Assembly (NCBI GenBank): GCA_002396385.1
Contig: DGTD01000083.1
Span: 1 to 20,397, forward strand
Length of the DNA: 20,397 nt
Source: Bacteroidales bacterium UBA4345
Lineage (GTDB): Bacteria > Bacteroidota > Bacteroidia > Bacteroidales > Paludibacteraceae
Reading direction: 5' to 3'
Below the pieces are notes generated by a model. The model was not told the origin of the DNA and ran no database searches. It saw nothing but the letters and a program-made list of their open reading frames with translations. This document shows positions 15,972 to 20,397 of the stretch, in pieces (positions within the stretch are counted from its first letter, which is position 1; each line of letters starts with the position of its first letter). Made by a program: the position numbers and the translations under genes.

Positions 15972-17186
15972 ATGACAATAATAGAAAACAAAAACGCTGG
16001 GCAACTAGAAAAGCAGCTCACTCCCAAAGAATGGTCGGCAACTACCGACCTTCAGGTCACAGGAACAATAAACTACAGCGACTGGAAATTTATAGGGTCA
16101 CTAAAAAAATACAACAACCTCTCGCATCTTGACATCAGTAAGACACAGGGACTTACAACAACGGGAGAAATCGATTACGTTTTCAGCAGATTCAGAAGTC
16201 TTGAAACTATTCTGCTTCCTGAGGGGGTAACAAGCATAGATGCCTGCACATTTGAAAATTGCGACCATCTACAACACATATATCTACCCTCGACAATAAA
16301 GTCAATAGAAGAGATGGCCTTCAAGGGTTGCCGATCGTTGCAGAAAATAAACCTGCCGATAGGTCTAAAGAAAATAGGAACCTATGCGTTTTGGGACTGT
16401 ACCGCACTTCAAAGCATTGAACTACCCGAAACACTAGAGAGTCTGGAAGGGGGAGCTTTTACAAACTGTAGTGACTTGAAAGGAATAACAATACCCCATG
16501 GTCTGAAAAAGATTCCAGAAAACAGTTTTCGGAATTGTGTTGCCTTATTATCAGTATCGCTAGCAGAAGGAATTGAGGAAATAAAAGGAAAGGCGTTCGA
16601 ACACTGCATGCGGATTACAGAAATCAAACTACCAGACGGACTGATATCAATAAGCGAAGAGGCATTTAAAGGATGCATAAAATTAAGGCACATAAACTTG
16701 CCAGATTCGCTAGTTGAGATCGGCAAAAAAGCATTTGAAGACTGTTCATCACTTATAGCTATCACACTGCCTAAAGGCTTAAAAGTATTGTGTAATGAAG
16801 TATTAAGGGGATGTAGCCACCTCGAAAAAATTAACATTCCAAGCAGCCGAAGCGAACTTCAAACAAACGGCAGATGGAAATACACCGGACTTCAGAAACT
16901 GGGAGAAGAATCGCTAAGGCATTGTAGAAGTTTAACGAACATAACACTTCCTGCAAGCTTGAGGCTGATAGATTCTCACGCATTCAGAGGTTGTAAGCTC
17001 ATCAGTTCAATCGAATGTCTGGCCCCCAATCCACCAATAGCCATGCCGAATAGTTTTGCAGGCGTAGACACAGAAAATGTGGTTCTTTACGTTCCAACCC
17101 AACAAATCGCCAAATATAGGGAAGCAAATGGTTGGAACAAGTTCAAAATTATAAAGGGGAAGGATGATAGCGACATATTTGTTTAA
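15972..17186 (+). CDS. BspA-like leucine-rich repeat protein, single module, no signal peptide
   Basis: A 404-residue relative of the preceding gene, 18 bases downstream. The N-cap (1-56) again reads GQLEKQL, then VTGTINYSDWKFIGSL and HLDISKT. About ten 23-residue LRR_5 repeats follow at 77-345, each close to I-x-L-P-x-x-L-x-x-I-x-x-x-A-F-x-x-C, interrupted near 291-310 by a longer irregular unit (SSRSELQTNGRWKYTG). The C-cap VLYVPTQQIAKYREANGWNKF spans 371-391. There is no export signal and no membrane segment. Architecture and position say that it works with the kinase/regulator pair and the larger LRR protein, but the role is inferred only. Confidence 0.88.
   Translation: MTIIENKNAGQLEKQLTPKEWSATTDLQVTGTINYSDWKFIGSLKKYNNLSHLDISKTQGLTTTGEIDYVFSRFRSLETILLPEGVTSIDACTFENCDHLQHIYLPSTIKSIEEMAFKGCRSLQKINLPIGLKKIGTYAFWDCTALQSIELPETLESLEGGAFTNCSDLKGITIPHGLKKIPENSFRNCVALLSVSLAEGIEEIKGKAFEHCMRITEIKLPDGLISISEEAFKGCIKLRHINLPDSLVEIGKKAFEDCSSLIAITLPKGLKVLCNEVLRGCSHLEKINIPSSRSELQTNGRWKYTGLQKLGEESLRHCRSLTNITLPASLRLIDSHAFRGCKLISSIECLAPNPPIAMPNSFAGVDTENVVLYVPTQQIAKYREANGWNKFKIIKGKDDSDIFV
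16200..17006 (+). repeat. LRR-coding repeat array
   Basis: Roughly ten units of about 69 bases, each encoding one 23-residue leucine-rich repeat with the invariant cysteine. Units differ clearly in base sequence while the protein pattern holds, so the array is old and under selection rather than freshly amplified. Confidence 0.75.
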
Positions 17187-17231
17187 AATTGTTGAAAAAT
17201 AATCCTCAAAAAATGATTTTTACTAGATTAT

Positions 17232-17262
17232 TTTGCATAATTGAAAAAAGGTAATAAATTTG
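17232..17262 (+). promoter_or_regulatory. Complete Bacteroidota promoter inside the 3' flank of the LRR operon
   Basis: TTTG at 17232-17235, exactly 19 bases, then TAAATTTG at 17255-17262. Both boxes and spacing are perfect, as in the promoter at 10728. It points away from any protein gene on its strand and towards the terminator at 17339, so it appears to drive a small RNA. Confidence 0.65.
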
Positions 17263-17268
17263 CATATC

Positions 17269-17378
17269 ATTCAATAGAAAAAAGGATTCACATATATTTC
17301 TAAATTTTCCATATCATTTCATAGTTATAGATTTAAGTAAAAAACATACTTAGTTGTGAAACTAGGTATGTTTTTTTT
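17269..17378 (+). ncRNA. Candidate small RNA of about 110 bases
   Basis: Bounded by a consensus promoter (expected start near 17269) and a strong hairpin terminator ending in eight T residues. No ATG-initiated frame lies inside it before the terminator. The body is AT-rich and holds two similar 15-base blocks starting CATATCATT, at 17263 (overlapping the expected start) and 17310. It lies between the convergent LRR and acyltransferase genes. Alternatively the stretch is simply the 3' untranslated tail of the LRR operon. Confidence 0.5.
17339..17378. terminator. Bidirectional intrinsic terminator between convergent genes
   Basis: The arms 17339-17354 and 17361-17376 pair over 16 positions with one T-G wobble and a six-base loop. 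T runs follow on both strands (eight T on plus, six on minus). It can end the LRR operon, the candidate small RNA and the acyltransferase transcript. Confidence 0.88.
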
Positions 17379-17403
17379 ATTCAAAGGCTAATTGCAATAA
17401 CGA

Positions 17404-17910
17404 TTAATCTAATTTCTTGATAACAACGGCCGGATTTCCAGCCAACATTTGGTGACCATCAGGGAAAGATTTTGTAACAACAGCACCTGCAGCCACAACA
17501 GTATGTTCACCCAATTCAACACCAGCCAAAATTATGGAGTTTGCAGCCAGCCAAGAATTCTTCCTTATAATTATAGGCTTGCATTTAACATACTCTTCAA
17601 GATTATTCTTATCGTGGTTCATGCTGATAAGGGAAACACGGGGGCCAACATAAACATTCTCCTCGATAACAATACCATTTCGCCCATCGATGTAGCACCC
17701 CATTGAATAACCAGGAGCTTTAGTACCATTCTTAATATTCTCTGGGCACTTAACCAACGAAGTGAAATGAACGGGCCAAGGCGTACTTCTATTTAGTCCT
17801 AAAATTCTTTGCCAAACAATATACTTGATTAGAGTCTTGTTGTAATACTGTTCGTTATGGAACTGAGGATAAAACAGATGCAAGAATTTCTTGAATAATG
17901 CTTTCAACAT
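17404..17910 (-). CDS. Left-handed beta-helix (hexapeptide) acyltransferase
   Basis: Likely acetylates a sugar or a similar polysaccharide precursor. From the ATG at 17910 it is 168 residues. An N-terminal basic/aromatic stretch leads to WPVHFTS near 62-68, a block I know from capsule-cluster acyltransferases of Bacteroides. Hexapeptide coils follow (IVIEENVYVGPRVSLIS, then IIIRKNSWLAANSIILAGVELGEHTVVAAGAVV), and the catalytic-type histidine is in SMNHD. An upstream ATG at 17964 would add 18 residues but would run through a matching -7 element. No glycan genes adjoin, so it is a lone gene here. The acceptor is unknown. Confidence 0.9.
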   Translation of the reverse strand: MLKALFKKFLHLFYPQFHNEQYYNKTLIKYIVWQRILGLNRSTPWPVHFTSLVKCPENIKNGTKAPGYSMGCYIDGRNGIVIEENVYVGPRVSLISMNHDKNNLEEYVKCKPIIIRKNSWLAANSIILAGVELGEHTVVAAGAVVTKSFPDGHQMLAGNPAVVIKKLD

Positions 17911-17928
17911 AGCTGTAAATAATTTTGG

Positions 17929-17936
17929 CAAAGCTA
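17929..17936 (-). promoter_or_regulatory. Candidate -7 element for the acyltransferase
   Basis: The minus strand reads TAGCTTTG, an exact TAnnTTTG match 18 bases before the ATG at 17910. No clear -33 box. It is the main reason for preferring that start. Confidence 0.45.
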
Positions 17937-18020
17937 CAAACAAAACACGAAAAGAGACATACATTTAAAGAAAAAGCGGTTATTTGCTGAAAAAAAGAGA
18001 TAAAATATTAAAAAAGATAT

Positions 18021-18028
18021 TATATTTG
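18021..18028 (+). promoter_or_regulatory. Candidate -7 element for the CE4-GH8 gene
   Basis: TATATTTG matches TAnnTTTG exactly; the nearest TTTG upstream (17983) is too far away. If used, transcription begins near 18034 and the messenger has a leader of about 225 bases. Confidence 0.45.
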
Positions 18029-18033
18029 CGTGA

Positions 18034-18260
18034 CTTCAAGAAATTAGTCGTTTAAAAAAAGTAATGTAAATTCCATAATTTTAGAATAACGTCCTAAAAG
18101 TGTATTCACTATTGGGGAAAGAAGTAGTATAGTATATACAAAAAGACATATATCTAATTATATGTCAACTAATACCATATGGTAGAGTTACATGAAAGGG
18201 TAAAAAGTGAATCATAAAAAGTATTTCACCATCACTATGTATAACTTTAAATTAATAAAT
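18034..18260 (+). promoter_or_regulatory. Long palindrome-rich leader of the CE4-GH8 gene
   Basis: This 227-base stretch carries several symmetrical elements. TTTTAG 18079-18084 pairs with CTAAAA 18094-18099. GACATATA 18145-18152 pairs with TATATGTC 18159-18166 across six bases. TACCATATGGTA at 18173-18184 is a perfect 12-base palindrome. GTGAA near 18207 pairs with TTCAC near 18225. A 12-codon frame begins with the ATG inside the palindrome (18179-18217). These may be RNA hairpins or binding sites for a carbon-source regulator. Confidence 0.4.
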
Positions 18261-20397
18261 ATGAAAAAACGATTACTAACTGCGGTTTCAGCGACCGCAT
18301 TGGGCATCATGTCCCTCTCAGCGCAAGACATTGCGACATGGGAGAACTGGTGCAAGTCGGCAGTGACCTTCACTTTCGACGACGCGGCGAACGAAGTCAG
18401 TTCGCACCAGTGGGCAGCCAAGCAATTGGACCAGTATGGTTTCAAAGCCACTTTCTACATGGTAACAGGCTGGGCCGGAAGCAATTGGGGCGTATATAAG
18501 CAATTCGCCCAAAACGGCCATGAGATTGGTAGCCATACCGACTCACACAGTAGTAACGCTGGAGAGTTGGCATCTTCAAAGAAAACAATTGAGCAGAACA
18601 TCGGCCAACCATGCTTGACCATCGCTTATCCGAACTGCAACCATATGGGTAACAGTGTTCTTCAGAACTACATTGGCGGACGTATTTGTGGAGGTCAGAC
18701 TAATAGCAAATCTCCTAGTGATTTGTCAAAATTCGACTGTCAGATATGTGGTAGCCAGGGTATCAACAACGCGTCACAATTTCAAAGCAGGTGTTCAGGT
18801 GCCAACGGCGGCTGGATGGTGTTCCTCATCCACGGAATACAAGGATATGCTGGCGGTGGGAGTTACTCTCCAACCAGCCAAGACGCCTTTACGCAAACAC
18901 TGTCGTGGCTGAAGCAAAACGAGAGCGACTACTGGGTATGCACAGCACGCGATGCTATTATGTACCTTAAAGAACGTGACAACGCTAGTTTCAAGAAAAT
19001 AGCAAGCGATGCTAGTGGCGACACCTATTCGTTAACGCTTTCACAAAACCTCACCCAGAACACGCTCTGTGAGTGGAAATACCCTCTTTCTGTGCGTGTA
19101 CCAATGCAGGATGGCTGGTCGAACATTACCGTAAAACAGAAAGACGAAGAATTGGATTTTGAGGAGAAGAACGGATACATCTACTTTAAAGCCATTCCTA
19201 ACGGGGGCGATATAGAAGTAGGATCAGGCGTGCCTGCCGTTCCAGAACCTAAATTCAACATCTCTATTTCAGGCGACAAGTTCTGTAAAGACTCCACCTA
19301 CAAGGTTTCATGGACTTTGGAGGGCGATGTCAACGGCAGAACCTACTCATTAAACTGGGGAACAGGTTCTAATTCAACAGAAATTTCTGTTTCCAGCGTT
19401 AAAGCGTCATCTGAATGGGGAGAAACAGCAGACAACCCTTATTGGGTAGTCGACAACATTCTAACTGACGATGGAAGCCACGGAGGTAACAGCCGTTGGG
19501 GTTCTATGGGCAGTTCAGACGAATGGGTTGAATTCAATTTAGGAAAGACCCAAACTGTTGGTGGCGTCAAGATTGACGAATGTACTGAATACGATGTAAT
19601 ATCATCTTTCGAAATTCAATACGACGAGGGTGGTTCATGGAAAACTGCCTACACCGGTAAAACAATCGGTCACGATTTTTCTGCAACATTCAGTCCTGTG
19701 TCAACAAGCAAGATGCGCCTGCTGATTAAGTCGACAAAGGGCGGTGACGGATGTAACATCAACTACGTAGAATTTAGCGGAGTTGCAGGCTACGTTATTA
19801 AAGATGGAATAAGTGCAGCAGGCAGTATTGACTGGAAGCCAAAAGCCGCAGGTAAAGGTATGCTGACCATCACCAATTCAAAAGGCTCAGTTTTGGCACA
19901 AACCACAACAATGAATGTTGAAAACTGTGGAGGTGATGAGCCTTGTACAGATTGCGGAGGAGATGATCCTCAACCTAACACTGGTTCTACGTTCTTCGAC
20001 GAGAATGGTGCTTACTTTGGTCCTACTTGTGAGGAGAACGGCAAGAACGGAACCGGAGCATTCTACACTGGCGACTACACCAGCCCATTCGCAACCGTTT
20101 TGGGCAAGAGCGAATCTGACATCCAGAAGAAGCTCGACCAACTTTGGGACCACTACTTCAAAGGTAGCAACAAGGTATACTACGACAAGGGTAACGAGGC
20201 CTACATCCTCGATACCGGTAACAACGACGTCCGCTCTGAAGGTATGTCTTACGGTATGATGATCTGCGTGCAGACCGACCACAAGGAAGAGTTCGACAAG
20301 CTTTGGGCATTCGCCAAGAACCACATGTGGCACAAGAGCGGCCAGTGGGATGGCTACTTCGCATGGCAGTGTGGCACCGATGGTTCACAGAAAGACC
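18261..20397 (+). CDS. Secreted CE4 deacetylase - F5/8-type carbohydrate-binding - GH8 glycosidase fusion, 3' end outside the window
   Basis: 712 codons are visible, open to the right edge. A signal peptide (1-21, ending LSAQ) shows export. Residues 35-230 form a CE4/NodB deacetylase: TFTFDD with D40/D41, HEIGSHTDSH with metal histidines 92 and 96, AYPNCNH near 122-128 and LIHG with H191. A beta-rich linker (240-320) precedes a discoidin/F5/8 type C module at about 375-507, with WVVDNILTDDG and WVEFNLGKTQTVGGVKI. A Cys/Gly/Asp-rich linker (553-575) leads to GH8 from about 580: GAFYTGDYTSPFATVLGKS and NNDVRSEGMSYGMM, whose E660 is the expected catalytic acid. The GH8 part resembles reducing-end xylose-releasing oligoxylanases. 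Together they should deacetylate and cleave acetylated xylan. The base composition is visibly richer in G+C than its flanks. Confidence 0.93.
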   Translation, partial: MKKRLLTAVSATALGIMSLSAQDIATWENWCKSAVTFTFDDAANEVSSHQWAAKQLDQYGFKATFYMVTGWAGSNWGVYKQFAQNGHEIGSHTDSHSSNAGELASSKKTIEQNIGQPCLTIAYPNCNHMGNSVLQNYIGGRICGGQTNSKSPSDLSKFDCQICGSQGINNASQFQSRCSGANGGWMVFLIHGIQGYAGGGSYSPTSQDAFTQTLSWLKQNESDYWVCTARDAIMYLKERDNASFKKIASDASGDTYSLTLSQNLTQNTLCEWKYPLSVRVPMQDGWSNITVKQKDEELDFEEKNGYIYFKAIPNGGDIEVGSGVPAVPEPKFNISISGDKFCKDSTYKVSWTLEGDVNGRTYSLNWGTGSNSTEISVSSVKASSEWGETADNPYWVVDNILTDDGSHGGNSRWGSMGSSDEWVEFNLGKTQTVGGVKIDECTEYDVISSFEIQYDEGGSWKTAYTGKTIGHDFSATFSPVSTSKMRLLIKSTKGGDGCNINYVEFSGVAGYVIKDGISAAGSIDWKPKAAGKGMLTITNSKGSVLAQTTTMNVENCGGDEPCTDCGGDDPQPNTGSTFFDENGAYFGPTCEENGKNGTGAFYTGDYTSPFATVLGKSESDIQKKLDQLWDHYFKGSNKVYYDKGNEAYILDTGNNDVRSEGMSYGMMICVQTDHKEEFDKLWAFAKNHMWHKSGQWDGYFAWQCGTDGSQKD

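Noticed and set aside
16200..17006. CRISPR-like or recent tandem DNA repeat
   Set aside because: The periodicity is at protein level (23 residues); the bases differ between units and there are no spacers.
14115..17186. Secreted BspA-type surface adhesins
   Set aside because: Neither protein has a signal peptide, lipobox or sorting domain at its ends.
17910..17964. 18-residue N-terminal extension of the acyltransferase
   Set aside because: It runs through a matching -7 promoter element, and the shorter start fits the family's usual beginning.

Overview
The window is chromosomal DNA from a Bacteroidales bacterium, most like a gut or rumen Bacteroides/Prevotella relative. This rests on Bacteroidota-type promoters (TTTG, about 19 bases, TAnnTTTG), a lack of Shine-Dalgarno sites, several protein families confined to Bacteroidota, BspA-type leucine-rich repeat proteins and a modular xylan-type hydrolase. 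I see no tRNA, rRNA, CRISPR array, insertion sequence or phage gene.

Layout. (1) Bases 1-1388, minus strand: the first 462 codons of the anaerobic class III ribonucleotide reductase nrdD, with an unusually long leader holding two inverted repeats. (2) Bases 1725-8216, minus strand: a tightly packed gene run read right to left: DUF4199-like membrane protein, GT2 glycosyltransferase, a small membrane-anchored protein, a nitroreductase, a DUF6452-like lipoprotein, a DUF6048-like barrel protein and transketolase. A hairpin terminator follows, then one more small membrane protein with no promoter of its own that I can see. (3) Bases 8380-11940, plus strand: manA; queC-queF behind a compact leader that folds as a class I preQ1 riboswitch; then a DUF5063-like protein overlapping a DEDDy 3'-5' exonuclease, closed by a strong terminator. 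(4) Bases 12217-17186, plus strand: a four-gene unit made of a LytS-type sensor kinase, a LytTR response regulator and two BspA-like leucine-rich repeat proteins that lack signal peptides. (5) Bases 17187-17403: a short stretch with a textbook promoter followed about 75 bases later by a strong terminator, which looks like a small RNA gene. (6) Bases 17404-17910, minus strand: a hexapeptide acyltransferase. (7) Bases 18261 to the right edge, plus strand: a very large secreted enzyme joining a CE4 polysaccharide deacetylase, an F5/8-type carbohydrate-binding module and a GH8 glycosidase, preceded by a long, palindrome-rich leader.

How the parts work together. queC and queF make preQ0 and then preQ1, the ligand expected to bind the leader, so that unit should be under product feedback. 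The kinase/regulator pair is followed by its repeat proteins with gaps of only 5 to 18 bases, so the repeat proteins are probably partners or outputs of the signalling pair. They share a common end-cap architecture in three copies. The CE4-GH8 protein fits deacetylation and cleavage of acetylated xylan outside the cytoplasm.

The most interesting items are the two-component/cytoplasmic LRR unit, the preQ1 leader, the candidate small RNA and the CE4-CBM-GH8 fusion. Family names are from memory of motifs and architecture; no database search was possible.
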